Part shown: in pieces, positions 33,479 through 45,000 of the stretch | Numbering within the stretch: the stretch's first letter is position 1 | Layout: every line of letters starts with the position of its first letter | Source of the DNA: Pyrenophora tritici-repentis | Lineage: Eukaryota; Ascomycota; Dothideomycetes; Pleosporales; Pleosporaceae | Direction of reading: 5' to 3' | NCBI RefSeq assembly: GCF_003171515.1 | Contig: NC_089390.1 | Location: 7,254,001 to 7,318,000, forward strand | Length of the DNA: 64,000 nucleotides | Made by a program: the position numbers and the translations under genes | The notes under the pieces: model-generated | Seen by the model: the letters and a program-made list of their open reading frames with translations, nothing else | Told to the model about the DNA's origin: nothing | Database searches by the model: none

Positions 33479-33497
33479 CCCCCTGGTTAGGTCACCA
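33479..33497 (-). promoter_or_regulatory. Candidate tRNA primer-binding site of the Ty3 element
   Basis: Four bases inside the 5' LTR the coding strand reads TGGTGACCTAACCAGGGGG. TGG would pair with the CCA end of a tRNA. Which tRNA cannot be told from this sequence. Confidence 0.5.
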
Positions 33498-33501
33498 AAA
33501 A

Positions 33502-33713
33502 TGTGGTAGAGGGATAGCCTCAATAGTCAGAAGAGAGGCTGCCGACCCGCAATCGGTAGAGAGTAGAGAACAAGAAGGTATCCGAACAATAAACGGTAGT
33601 ATTAAGAATGGTGTACGATAACTGTCGAGCTCCTCTACGCGGAGTCGTCCTAAAATACTCAACCCTAGCGCCGATTACCTAACGCCGAACACGTGACAAG
33701 CTACTACACCACA
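33502..33713 (-). repeat. 5' LTR of the Ty3 element
   Basis: 212 bp with TGTGG/CCACA ends, matching the LTR at 25916-26127 base for base by eye. In the direction of the element it holds its promoter. Confidence 0.95.
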
Positions 33714-34674
33714 ATATATATATATATATATATATTGAAAAGCTGGCACTATTAGTAGTAGTATGACTACCTAATAGAGCGCTCTCTAAGGCACAACGGT
33801 AGTGGTGGTACGACTCGTATTGTATTGACTAAGGAGCTATTCACACGTTCGTAGATCCGTGTTGCGTGCAGCTGCGTCCAAGCTCCCCGCTAGGACCCAC
33901 CTGCACGTGTCACCAATCATGTGACTACTCCTCCGCTTGATACCACCAAGTCACTTACGGACTGTATTCTCAACAATATATATATATAATATCTTACAAG
34001 AATACCTAAATCCAATGACCCATGGTGATATGTGGCTACTCTTGAGCTGAATCGTCACCAAGCCAGCCCAAGCTGAACAAAGCCGAAGAAACCCAACCAC
34101 CGCCCGCCCTGAAACAAGTATATTCCTCGTTTCAGCGCCAGAAAACGCCAGCAAACCACGTATGTAAATGTATGTAATCGCAACACGCTGTACCCCCTAC
34201 CATTACCCAACTCCGCGGATCCCGGACCCCCAGAGTTCTGATGCCGAATCGTGGATGCAAGGAAATTGAGGACCAATCTGTGACAGGCAGCTGAAAGAAG
34301 CAGAGTCATACCGACTAACAGAATGATTGGATGGCCTGCAAAGTTCTCTGGGCATATTGCGCAGGAGTGGGGTAGGATGCGCTGCAGTGACAAAAGCTTA
34401 TGACTGCAGTAACAGAACAAAACAGATTGAATACCGTGACCCAGAATACCTGGAAACATTGTCTCTTGATTTCACTTGGAGACGCGCCACACACCAAATC
34501 GTCAGCAGCGAGGAGTAATCAGATACAAGCTGACAATTACATGACAAAAAAAGGCGAATAGGCAAATTCGAGCTTTCATAAAATGAATCTAAAGCTACAA
34601 CGCACAAGTCCGAGCTTGCAGCTTCACCCATATGGAGGCTAGCAAATCTGTCCTAAAATCATACATTTTTATGT
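33714..34674. other. Gap with AT microsatellites between the Ty3 element and the helicase gene
   Basis: Starts with an (AT)n run (33714-33735) into which the retrotransposon inserted; another short AT run lies near 33976-33990. ORFs here are short and unrecognised. The right end is the 3' flank of the helicase gene. Confidence 0.6.
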
Positions 34675-36542
34675 TCATTTCTTGCCCTTGCCTCTTGCAT
34701 TGAACGTCTTCAACGGATCGACCTTTCCATTTCTCCGGACAACCTTCCTGCCCCTGCCCTTGACATAAGTCCTCCTGTTGGGTTTTGGTATATTCAGGCC
34801 GACGAAGCCCACGTCTTCTGGTTTCTTGCCGCCGGGAAGCAGGTAGTCGGGGACATGTTTGAGATGCGGTTGGATTCTGGCTGGGTGGTTGAGGGTTTGA
34901 TCGTGGCGGAGGTGCGCGAGCGCTTCAGGGTTCTCTTCAAACTGCGTGGTGTTAGTACTGTGTGGTAGTAAGATAGCAAGGTGTAACATACGTATCGGGA
35001 GAGCTTTTGCGACTTTGCTAGCTCCATGTGGATCTCTTTGATACGAGCTTCACGGATGGCGATTCGAGTGACCGACCGTAGTGCGTCGCTGAATCGATAC
35101 CTGAAGGGCTCCAGTCGCTTCATATCGAAATTGTAGTTCTCCAACTTCTGGCCCTCTTGTTGGTGCTTTTCAACCTTCTTGAGAACCTCCTCGTCGTGCT
35201 CGCATCCGGCAAATGTGGTTGGTTTATGTTTTCTGTACTGGTCTTTTGGAATGATGAAGGAGATGGCAGTCCCGGACTTTCCAGCTCGTGCTGTCCTTCC
35301 TATCCGATGGAAGTAAGACTTGTATGTACCGGGAAAGTCAAAATTGAGTACGCAGGAAACGTTGAGGAAATCAATTCCACGAGAAACGCCAGAGTCGTTG
35401 CTGTCCTTCTTCGCCTTCTTCTTCTTCGGTCGTGTCTCGCTGTCCTGTACACCTACGACGTCAGTCTCATCGCTCGCGATGAGGATGTTGTACTCGTTCC
35501 TGTTGAAGCACTCAACGATGTGAGTTCGAGACGCTAATGGTAATTCAGAGTTGAGGACACAGCTCTTGATTCCGAATTGTTCAAGAAAGAGCTTGACGCG
35601 ATATGACCGGTCCACATCCCCGACGAATACGATTGTTTTCCCTTTGATCAATTGAAGCTTGAACATGGCGTAGATGAGGAGGAATTTCTCATCCTCTCCC
35701 ACCTTCAAAACGTATTGCTTGACCTTGTTGGAGTCCTTGTCAAGGTCCGCAAGCTTGAGTACGACGGGGTTGGTGCAGAGCAAGGAGCCGAGCGATTCGA
35801 CGTCGGTCGAGAGGGTTGCTGAAAGGACGATCTTTTGTACGCCAGCAGGCATCTCACGAGCAATATTCTCCATGTCTTCAGAGAAGCCATAGCCGTTGAT
35901 AAGGTCACCCTCGTCTACAACCAATGTTCCGAGATCGCTAATGGCTAAATTCGAGCTGTTGATGTTCGCCCATGCCCTCGCAGGCGTAGCCACGACAACC
36001 TCAGGCTTGTCCGCCAACGCGGCCTTTGTGACAACCTCCGATTCCTTGCCTGCGATGTTTCGTACCCTGATTTCCTGTCCACAATGCTGTGAGAGCGATT
36101 TGGCGACTGTCGCAATCTGTAAGCACAGCTCCCTGGTGGGTGCCAGGATAAGAGACGTCTGCTTTCGCTGGAGCGTCTTGTGTAAGATCGGAAGTAGGTA
36201 GGCAGCCGTCTTGCCGGTACCAGTGCCTGATCGAGCGAGAATATCGCGACCCTCTAGAGCCAGTGGTATAGCCTTGGATTGTATATCGGTCGGTGATGCC
36301 CATTTGAGATCGCGAATCGCCCTCAGCAGGCGCGGCTCAAGGTGAAGTTCGGCGAAAGATACGGGAACAGGTTTGTTGTTGGCGGCTTCTCTTGAAGCCT
36401 TCTTACTCGTCAATGTCGTGGGTGTCGCTGTCGCGGTCATGGTCGATTGCGCGGGTCGGGGCGAGCTGCTGACTTCGGATTGCGATTCGTCTCCAGACGT
36501 CTCCTCTGGCACATCGTGCTCGTTCAGTTTGCGTTTGGCCAT
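34675..36542 (-). CDS. DBP9: DEAD-box ATP-dependent RNA helicase, DBP9 (DDX56-like)
   Basis: Nucleolar helicase of large-subunit ribosome assembly, by family knowledge. Exons 36542-34992 and 34941-34675 (50-bp intron) give 605 residues. Visible motifs: Q motif with [15 protein letters not shown], motif I SGTGTGKT (about residue 109), Ia APTREL, motif II DEGD, motif III SAT, then [10 protein letters not shown] (motif VI). The stretch [20 protein letters not shown] followed by [12 protein letters not shown] and a C-terminal [11 protein letters not shown] with a basic tail is the DBP9 signature, as is the charged insert between motifs IV and V. Motif II has Gly for Ala (DEGD). The frame is open further upstream, but [14 protein letters not shown] fits the family start. 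Confidence 0.93.
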
Positions 36543-37146
36543 CGTGTGATAGTCCGGCTCAAAATTACAATAGGTAGTCCTGTTGTTGTTTCGGCGTAGA
36601 GTTTTCTCGTATTCCCTCCGTCGCAACTTCCTCTCGAACTTTTCTTTGGCACTAATGCGCCGCAGCCTTGGCGTGCCCCACAGCGGAGAACAGTCGGTAA
36701 ACGCCGGTCCCCTTTGATTCACCAACACATGCGACGTCTCACTCTCCGCGTAAACCCGTCGGCCCAGTCGCTAACATTCGTGGAACACCAGAAGTTCAAT
36801 CTTCACCTCCAGGTAACGTTAGTCTCTTACGACCTAGCAGAACCGACTCTACACACGTCAACTGGATCATTCCTGAAGACAAAGTATCATATTCTTTACA
36901 AGGGAACATGTCAGAAAGTGAAGAATTGCATTATGTCGTAGATCGTAGTCATGCGGACAATCAAGTACGACGGTGTGCAAACTACTAGTATTACATTTGC
37001 TAGATAGCCTCGAGAGTCCTGTCTACACAGCTCCTCCCCAGGTTCACGATATGAACGAATAATAACCAACACGTTTTCCATGCTTCTAAAAGTCCTCACC
37101 ACCATGCCATTAAGCCTTAACTAGGCTCTCCTTTCGCACAAAGCGT
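36543..37146. other. Gap between helicase start and secreted-protein 3' end
   Basis: About 600 bp. The helicase frame stays open to 36728 without a family-like N-terminus, so this part is taken as 5' leader. Nothing else is recognised. Confidence 0.5.
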
Positions 37147-38070
37147 TTATGCCTTGAACTTCCTGGATCCGATGCTGAGCAGGGGGAAGTTGCGGGTGTA
37201 TTGGTTGGCACGGCAAGCAGCGTCGCAACCCTGTATTATGTTAGTGTCGGTATTTGTTGAGTGAAGATTGGGACTTACGTCAAGGAGGTCGAGGTCGATC
37301 TCGGCGTTGATCTGAATGCCAAGGCTAACAAGGACGTTGACAAGGACCTTGATGTCAAGGACGTTGAGGTCAATGGAAGCCGCGATGATAGCATGGAGGG
37401 TGACATCAGCAACGCCATGAGCACTGGCGCTGTAGATGGAGATGCTGGCGCCAATGTTGAGGCCAACAAAAGCAGAGTTGTGGATAACCAGGAATGCGTT
37501 GCCGTTGGCGTCGGTTCCCCAGCCAAGGATAGTGATGTCGGCGGTAACACTGAGGAGCTGACCAGCGCCGGTGAACTTCCAAGAGTAGGGGTAGTTGGGG
37601 TATGCGACCAGACCACCGAAGATCGTGCCGACCTGAACGTCAAGTCCAATTACTCCAACTTCAAGAGCAAGGAGGAAGTCGACCTCAGACTTGGGGTCGC
37701 TGGGGTTCTGGTACTTGAATTCGCATCCACCGTGGGTCAAGTTGGAAAATGGAGTACCAGATGTGTGAGACAAGTACCACTTCTGTCCGTGGATGAAGTC
37801 AATCTCTGGGCCAACCCAAAGGTCGACCTTGGCCTGCAGTTCAGCCTGAATATCGACATCAGCCTTAACCTCAATAATGTTGAGGAGGTTGAGGTCGACA
37901 TGGATATCAGCATCAACTTCAGCGTCAAGCTCGGCATGAACGTAGAGAGCTGGCAGGCGGATATCGACATCGACTGCAACTCCAGCGTCCCGGGCGTAAT
38001 GGTGGGGGAGATCCTGGGCACTGACGCCGAGCGCAATGGCGCTGGCAGCGAGGAGCATAGAGGACAACAT
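37147..38070 (-). CDS. Secreted Val/Asp-rich protein of unknown function
   Basis: Exons 38070-37279 and 37230-37147 give 291 residues. MLSSMLLAASAIALGVSAQ is a clear signal peptide. The mature N-terminal part shows alternating patterns such as AVDVDIRL, ELDAEVDADIHVDLNLL and VKADVDIQAELQAKVDL, typical of long beta strands with acidic residues on one face. The middle has a single NLTHGG glycosylation site and GGCEFKYQNPSD. The last third is again strand-like (ASIDLNVLDIKVLVNVLVSL) and ends with a Cys pair in GCDAACRANQY. A TATATAA box lies about 130 bp before the start. The 48-bp intron (GTAAGT...CTAAC...ACAG) has no stop and is a multiple of three, so retention would add 16 residues. I do not recognise the family; a cell-surface or matrix protein is possible. 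Confidence 0.8.
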   Translation of the reverse strand: MLSSMLLAASAIALGVSAQDLPHHYARDAGVAVDVDIRLPALYVHAELDAEVDADIHVDLNLLNIIEVKADVDIQAELQAKVDLWVGPEIDFIHGQKWYLSHTSGTPFSNLTHGGCEFKYQNPSDPKSEVDFLLALEVGVIGLDVQVGTIFGGLVAYPNYPYSWKFTGAGQLLSVTADITILGWGTDANGNAFLVIHNSAFVGLNIGASISIYSASAHGVADVTLHAIIAASIDLNVLDIKVLVNVLVSLGIQINAEIDLDLLDVSPNLHSTNTDTNIIQGCDAACRANQYTRNFPLLSIGSRKFKA

Positions 38071-41000
38071 GGTGATGATGGAGGTGTTGGATGGGTGAGG
38101 AAACGATTGACTAGGCTCGGAGAGCTATTAGGTAATTAAAGTGGTGGTATTAAAGAGTGATGAAAGTTGGTAGTGTGCAATCAAGGAGAAATGAGATCCA
38201 TTATATACTTCTGTCAGACGGTTAACCCTTGAAGTGCCGCATGTCTACTCAGGCACCAATTCGGTTAGATCTACATTGCATGGTGGTCGAATTTCGGCTG
38301 TCTAGGGAAGCGTACGCAAACCATGTACCCGGTACCCATCCGCTGTGAAATTACGCCCAGGTTCGGGAGGCTGTGGAGAGAACTGCGGTCAAGAGATAAT
38401 ACGAGAGATGGCTGACACGGCCAGCTTGGTCGTTCCATACGTTGATCGTCACCCCCTGTCGCGCAAAGGGCGTAGTCGCTAGTATGTATGCATTGTCACA
38501 ACGCCAACTTGTTGAGAAGTATCGCGAGTTTTTCGACTTTTGTCTCCACTACCGTTGTGTTCATAGAGAAATCCCCTGTGGTGGGATCGACAGCTTTCCT
38601 CAGTGATCCGCGTGGTTTAATTCCATTCGCTTACGTAGGCCGTGTTGCTAACATGAACTGTGGCACAGAGGCAGAGCTGCACGGATGCCTTGGTAGTACT
38701 GCAAGGCGATCCCCCTGATCCGGATACCCGTGGCCGGATGTTACCGCAAGAAGGAAATTACGTATCTCCAACTTCGTACTCGATAACCAATTTGGGTCGG
38801 ATACCTTCCTCGTAGGTCCTTCTGCGGCGAGACGATTAGCGCTGAATTACTAGGACAAATAAAAATAGTGTTGCTGCCGGAAGACAGTTTGACTAGCAAT
38901 TCGTGAAAATACATTCTGGTAGTTATAGCGTAGGTTGTTTGTATAATGCCTATAGTTGTGACGATATTACACAAAACGATCCTGCCGAATTGCGACATGA
39001 AGATGCCGCATGTTTGCACTGCGAATGCATTGTGAATACATTAAAATAGCATTACAGTGCAATCCCGACGACTCTGGTGCACGTACCTGACTATCCCACA
39101 GAAGCAGTGATGATCATCCGGAGCCTGCGGGGATTTTGAGATTTTCAAACGGCGTCCCGGTGTCATCATTTAGCGTCATCACGTGATGTAACGCTTCGTA
39201 TCTGAGGCGAATCCGGCTAGTCCGATGTCTACTTGGAGCGAGACGGCTGCTCTACATCCATGGATACTACGTACGTACAAGGGGGCCGGGAGCGGAATGC
39301 ACGTGTATCCGCCGGACAAACTTTCCAGGGTCACTATCGTGGGGCCCAGGTAAAGAGTCTTAGGTAAATTCTTGTGTGAGTTTAAAGTGTCCTGGGAACT
39401 ACCTGGGAACGCTCCTATCGGTCAACAAATAGAATCTTGCCAATCCTTGGATACTTGGGCAAGCCTTGGCCGCTTCAGTGCATGTAAACCAGGCTTAGAT
39501 GGGTGGTCTCCGCCCCCATCATCTCAATGGGTTGCCGTTCAGATCCAACATTCTTACCCTTCGGGGTGTTTCTTCCCGATACAACACATCTTTCGCTTCG
39601 AAGGCGTATGTATAATGACGGCACCGTCTGGATTTCTGTCGAGGGGTAGCTGGATAGGGGTAACCTTGCTGTGTGTTCAGAAATGACTTTGAACCTTGTT
39701 CAGCCACCATCTTACCACCGAGTTTCACGGTCAGAAAGCGATTGGCCATTATCACTCATCGCAAGCCATGGCGAAAGCGGCAAGAGTAAGCGTAGGGCGA
39801 TCGTGGCTTCGTTGGGCTCGACACATTACGTGCTAGGAATCTATTGTAAGCTCGCCATCCTTTGACAAGCCGGCTCATCCCCTACCCAACACCACTACCG
39901 ATAGAACCAGTGACTAGCGTCCACTGTAAGATTTGTCCAGCGTTGTGCCGCCAGTACCCTGCAGTAGGGCTGACAAGTCTGGGCAGGCCTGGACAGGTCT
40001 GGGGACGATGACGATGACAAAAAAGGAGAACGAGGGAGAAAAACATGAAAGATCGGTGTGGTGATCATAAAGTGTCTCGGAGTCCTCAAGTCCTTTTCTC
40101 GGGGTGACATTGATCGAATGTCACTGAATCCCAACTGCAGTGTCGTCGTCGGTAGTTTGGAGATGGCCCTGTCGTGCAGGCTATACTGCCTGTCTGTAAA
40201 TCAGCTTTCTACCATCATTAAGGGTTTGTAAGCGTTATGTTTGCAGTCAGTCAAACTCACGGTTTTTCACTCGATTTTAGTCACCCTATCATACTCGGCT
40301 CTGCTTGCCTGGTTAAAAAGCATATCAGCCGTACTACGCAACACTCAGTTATAGCCATTGGTGGATAGTATCCCTCATCTCATATAGTTCGCCCTTCCAA
40401 AGGAAGTTTCCAAACTTACCTTTTTCCTAGCTTTGGATTTATGACTTGGCGTGTGGAACAAGTATTGCGCGTTTTCGCCGCATGTTCCGCCCAACGCATC
40501 CACTGATTAACATGTGCTTTTCGTGTCTAAACAGACTTGATTAGAAGATGTACTCAGATGCTCATGTGCTGCAGGAGCGTAGTCAGTGGAGAATAATGCG
40601 TTTATATGTGCGAGTGTGTTGGAGCAATATGACATCGAAATTGAGCGATAGTCATGAGTCCTCAGCGGTTTAGATTTTTTGTGGGCCAAAACTGATGAAC
40701 AATGTGAGAGCACGCGGTCCTAGTACGAGACCTCTCGAAGTGCAACCTCTCTTGTTCTGGCAATTATAGCGATGAAAGCGGTCTTCGAAACCGAAATATA
40801 AGGCGAACTTGAGAGTTTCGTGTGGCCGCCTGCCAGGCAAATCTAAGAGATTGTCATGTTATGAGTGCTCGCGACAGCTAAGCAATCACCCCACTTTTGA
40901 GGTTCAGCTCACGTAGATGCGTCTTTGTCGCGCGCTTCACGTCGCGGATCCGTGCTGCCGTGCTACAGCCACCCGAGGACGAGGGAAGATGTGCTTTCGC

Positions 41001-41733
41001 CCAGCGTACCCTATTACATGTACGATTTAGGTGAGGCCATCGAGTAACGAAAGTGTGAAGATGCAGATTAATCAAGGCCGGGGAGAAACCTGCAGAAGAG
41101 CATGTGGGTACTCCTGCTGGCCGACCTCGGCGTGCAGCCTGATTGGTTCTCCTCCATCGCTTATCTCCCATCTCTTGTTTACCTCATCAAAATCTCCAAC
41201 CGCAACACCAGATGAAGGATATTGGCATTTCAACGCCCAGCATCCAAGAAATGGACACGTTGTTTAGAATATAGGCATGATTGCTGCGTTACGCCGTTCG
41301 GTTCCAGCATCCGCTGTGAGGCAAGCGCAACGCAACACTGCGAGAAGCATTTGTCTGTTCTTATCAGTAGATGAGGTATGCCGCGATGCCCAGTCGGCTA
41401 AGAAATCCAAGACTCCTGTGACAAGACGAAGTGGCTACACAAGCTTCGAGGTTGCGTGGGACATGGCCAATTTGTGCGCCGAACGCTCTTGACTATCTGA
41501 TTTGGTTCACCAAAGCCTATCTTTAGCCAATGGGGTCGCAAGACGAATGCAGATTTCGTATGATTGCTCTATGTGTCTGAGTGTGCTGGAGATAGTAGTC
41601 TTGGGATCGAAGATGAGCTGGGGATCTTCGAATGTGGGGTTGGACTGAAATATAGTTAGTTTGCCATCCGTCGTGTTGGCCATGTTTTCAACGTCCTGAG
41701 CATTCTCCTGAACGCACAAAAATATATTATTCA
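38071..41733. other. 3.7-kb region without a supportable gene
   Basis: Contains the promoter of the secreted-protein gene at its left (TATA near 38200) and that of DUR3 at its right. Between them only short ORFs without recognised motifs. Confidence 0.5.
41493..41595. promoter_or_regulatory. GATA-type sites upstream of DUR3
   Basis: CTATCT at 41493-41498 and 41517-41522 and AGATAG at 41590-41595 fit the HGATAR site of fungal nitrogen regulators (AreA/NIT2 type). All lie within 245 bp of the DUR3 start. Such hexamers are common by chance, so three close together are suggestive only. Confidence 0.4.
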
Positions 41734-44174
41734 ATGGCTGGCGGCGGTACACCAATCGGGCCATCGGCCTCGCCCTTGGGACAGGCTTGGGGATATGGCA
41801 TTGTCCTTGGCATTGGTTTTCTCTTCGCGTTGGGCATGGTATGTTGTTTACAGATGGTGCTCTCAACCTTTCCGACAGCAAGTTGACATATTTCGCAAGG
41901 TCTTCACCACGTGGGTTCTCAAACGCTACAACAATGAACTGCAGACTTCGGAGATGTTTTCGACCGCTGGCCGTACAGTGAAATCCGGTCTTGTAGCATC
42001 AGCAGTAGTATCGTCCTGGACATGGGCAGCTACACTTTTGCAGAGCTCTTCGGTCGCCTTCCGATATGGTAGGTTACCGTATTCCGTTGCCTCATAATTG
42101 CAAGCATTAATGATATAAAGGTGTTTCGGGACCTCTTTGGTATGCTGCTGGCGCTACTGTGCAGATTCTACTTTTTGCTACCGTTGCGATCGAGCTCAAG
42201 AGGCGGGCACCCAATGCCCATGTATGTCACGCAACCAACTACTTGCAATTCCCTGCGTCTAACTTTTCACTAGACGTTTCTAGAAGCAGTTCGCGCCCGA
42301 TATGGAAAGACCACCCATCTTGTGTACATCACCTTTGGTCTCTTCACGAACATTCTTGTGACCGCCATGTTGCTCACTGGTGGATCGGCCGTCATCAGCT
42401 CCTTGACCGGGGTACCTACCGCAGCGGCCTGTTTCCTGCTTCCTTTGGGTGTCGTCATTTATACTATGTTTGGTGGTATCAAAGCCACGTTCCTCACGGA
42501 TTATGTCCATACCGTCATTCTGCTCATAATTCTGCTAATCTTCGCATTCACAACATATGCGACCGGCGATAGACTTGGATCGCCAAAGGCAGTCTACGAA
42601 CGTCTTCAAGAACTTTCAGAAACTACACCTGTACCTGGAAATGCTGGTGGCAGTTACCTCACGATGAGGAGCAAAGATGGCGCCATATTCTTTGTTATCA
42701 ACATCATCGGTAATTTCGGAACTGTATTTATGGACAACGGATGTATGTGTCGGTCATCAACATTTGAGAATCTAAGATTAATATTTGTTAGATTACAACA
42801 AAGCCATTGCTGCCTCTCCTATACATGCGCTTCCAGGATACATTATCGGCGGACTGTCATGGTTTGCCATTCCTGTATGTCATTTCCGGCAAGAACCATG
42901 GAATATGACTGACCTCTGACAGTGGCTTTGTGCAACTACCATGGGTCTGGCTGCACTCGCACTCCAAAACACCGAGTACTTCCCTACCTACCCTGAAGTG
43001 ATGGATGAGGCATCGATTAGTGCAGGACTCACGCTTCCATACGCCGCTGTGGCTCTCCTTGGATCTGGCGGCGCCGTAGCTACTCTTCTTGTTGTTTTTA
43101 TGGCCGTGACTTCCGCCTTCAGCGCTCAACTTATTTCTGTTTCTAGTATCTTAACGTACGATATCTACGGAACCTATATCAACTCTAGCGCGAGCGGTCG
43201 ACGGTTAGTTTACACTAGTCATGTTTGTGTTTGTGGCTTCGGCTTGGTCATGGCTGCATTTTCGACAGGACTATGGTATGCAGGAATTAGGCAAGTTATC
43301 TACAGTCAAAATCTCAAACTCCACTAATAAACTCCAGCATGGGATGGTTGTATGTCTTCATGGGTGTCATCATCTCTTCCGCAGTACTACCAGCGACTCT
43401 CACGTTGATGTGGAAAGGTCAGAACAAGTGGGCAGCAACCTTGTCTCCAATATTGGGACTGTGCTGTAGCATCACCGCATGGCTCGTCACAACTTCCAAG
43501 CTGAATGATGGAGTCATTACTGTGGCTACTTCTGGCGCAAACAACCCAATGCTAGCAGGCAACGTCGTCGCTTTGCTCTCTCCTATCATCTTCATCCCGG
43601 TACTGACGTTGATTTTTGGCTTTGGTAAGCAGCAAGATTCACTCGCCATACTCGGTTTATGCTAATAGCGAGACAAGACAACTACGATTGGGTATCGATG
43701 AAGAACATCCGGCTCGTCGACGACTCGGACGTCACAGCAGCCGCTCACATGGATCTCGAAGCTGTGCACGGTCGTCACGCTGCCCTCTCTCCAGAAGCCG
43801 AAGCCGCTGAGCAAGCCAAGCTCTTCCGTGCTTCCAAGATCGCGAAGATCACCACCGCCACTATGACTCTCGTGCTCCTCGTGCTTTGGCCAATGCCACT
43901 ATACGGTACTGGTTACATCTTTAGTCAGTCTTTTTTCTCTGGCTGGGTTATCGTCGGCATTATTTGGCTGATGTGTTCGACCATGGCTGTGGGTGTTTAC
44001 CCGCTATGGGAAGGTAGAGAGAGTTTGGCAAGGAACTTTGGTGGCATGTGGCGGGACGTGATGGGCAAGGGCCGTCATCGCGGCGACCACGTTGAGGTGA
44101 CTGAAGGCGAGAAGACGGGAGAGTCTGGTACGAACACGCCTAAGCAGGCTTACGCGAAGGCTTTGGAGCAGTAA
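41734..44174 (+). CDS. DUR3: Urea active transporter (sodium:solute symporter family)
   Basis: Plasma-membrane proton-coupled urea uptake, by family knowledge. Eight exons: 41734-41838, 41900-42068, 42121-42221, 42274-42742, 42792-42874, 42923-43290, 43338-43624 and 43678-44174, giving 692 residues, the usual size. Hydrophobic segments run the whole length. Recognisable DUR3 blocks are [97 protein letters not shown] and [20 protein letters not shown]. The C-terminus is hydrophilic. Intron 6 (43291-43337) has a GC donor, GCAAGT, needed to join I-S-M-G-W. GATA-like sites precede the gene. Confidence 0.95.
43291..43337 (+). other. GC-AG intron in DUR3
   Basis: Donor AG|GCAAGT, branch region CTAATAAA, acceptor TCCAG. 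The flanking exons join in frame (ATT AG|C ATG GGA), giving Ile-Ser-Met-Gly. Confidence 0.85.
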
Positions 44175-45000
44175 ACGTCACGGCTGTATACAGGCAGTTG
44201 GGTGGTCATGTGCTATCGCTCGTTCAGCACGTGTTGGTGGCATACCTCCTAGCTCGTATCACGCGTCAAATGAAGCCTTCAATGTTGGCTCAATTAGATC
44301 TCAATTTTGGATCTTCCTAGCTCGTACTCGGTAGATGTAGTCGTACCTAGGTCTAGTACTGAATTAGCTGCTGTTGAGTCTCGTGTCTCGATGGGTTGCC
44401 ATTGACACGACGTGAGAAAGCGGGCCTTGTCGCGATGCGGTAGTAAACTAGCAGGCACATCTAGATGTGCAATTGCCCAGCCCCCACTTCCATCTCAGCG
44501 TCATCCACCACAAAGTCGCATGAACGGATCGATTTCACCGACCCGGTTGATGGATACAATCAAGACCACAAATGCATCATTTAGCCTCATTCCTGCCTCC
44601 TCGGTGATTCTCTACCCATAGCACGGGGCCCTTTGCGATGATGCGCAACCTTCTGCACACCGCACGCTTCCAACACTTTACCCTCCCTGTCCACGCCTCG
44701 GGACTATTTCTCCAACATGCAGCGCACTATTGGCGACAAACGGCCGCGATTGCAGGAACAATGATGGTGTCGATCACTTTACCCCAGAAAACCCCGCGTG
44801 AACCGGAAATTCCTTCGGACCCTTCTCCACCGAGGGTAAACAAGATGCAGGGATTGTGTTCTCCCACGTGATGATCAACAGGGCTTTGGTGCGCGCGCGC
44901 AGGCGTGTTCTGGAAAGCCTATATAATAACCGATTGTTGGAGTAAGTAACATGGCGGCTTGTGTTGTTGTTCCCATAGTCAAGTCATCGTTTGTCCAAAG
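44175..45000. promoter_or_regulatory. DUR3 3' flank and rhamnogalacturonan-lyase promoter
   Basis: No gene. Toward its right end a CTATATAATA box (about 44919-44928) lies some 75 bp before the lyase ATG, with a CCCACGTGA element about 60 bp further upstream. It also contains a short CG-alternating stretch (GCGCGCGCGC). Confidence 0.5.

Larger units (their letters stand above)
25916..33713 (-). mobile_element. Complete Ty3/gypsy LTR retrotransposon
   Basis: A 7.8-kb element in reverse orientation. Order in its own direction: 5' LTR (33713-33502), primer-binding candidate (33497-33479), 0.46-kb leader, gag with protease (33042-30067), pol in the -1 frame (from about 30087 to 26457), polypurine tract (26142-26128) and 3' LTR (26127-25916). 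The integrase lies after RNase H, the Ty3/gypsy order. It is flanked by ATAT on both sides (25912-25915 and 33714-33717), a 4-bp target duplication like the ATAC of the solo LTR. The LTRs look identical over 212 bp, so insertion is recent. One frame break in pol near 28440 would make this copy non-autonomous if real. Confidence 0.95.

Noticed and set aside
33714..33735. (AT)n run beside the Ty3 element as a possible part of the LTR
   Set aside because: The LTR ends cleanly at CCACA in both copies and in the solo LTR, so the AT run is target-site sequence.
36543..36728. N-terminal extension of the DBP9 frame (start MLVNQRGP)
   Set aside because: The family starts near MAKRKL. The upstream part has no conserved content and is better read as 5' leader.
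37261..38139. 292-codon plus-strand ORF opposite the secreted-protein gene
   Set aside because: It is the mirror of the minus-strand gene, whose periodic Val/Asp codons keep the opposite strand open. The minus frame has a signal peptide, TATA box and proper intron.
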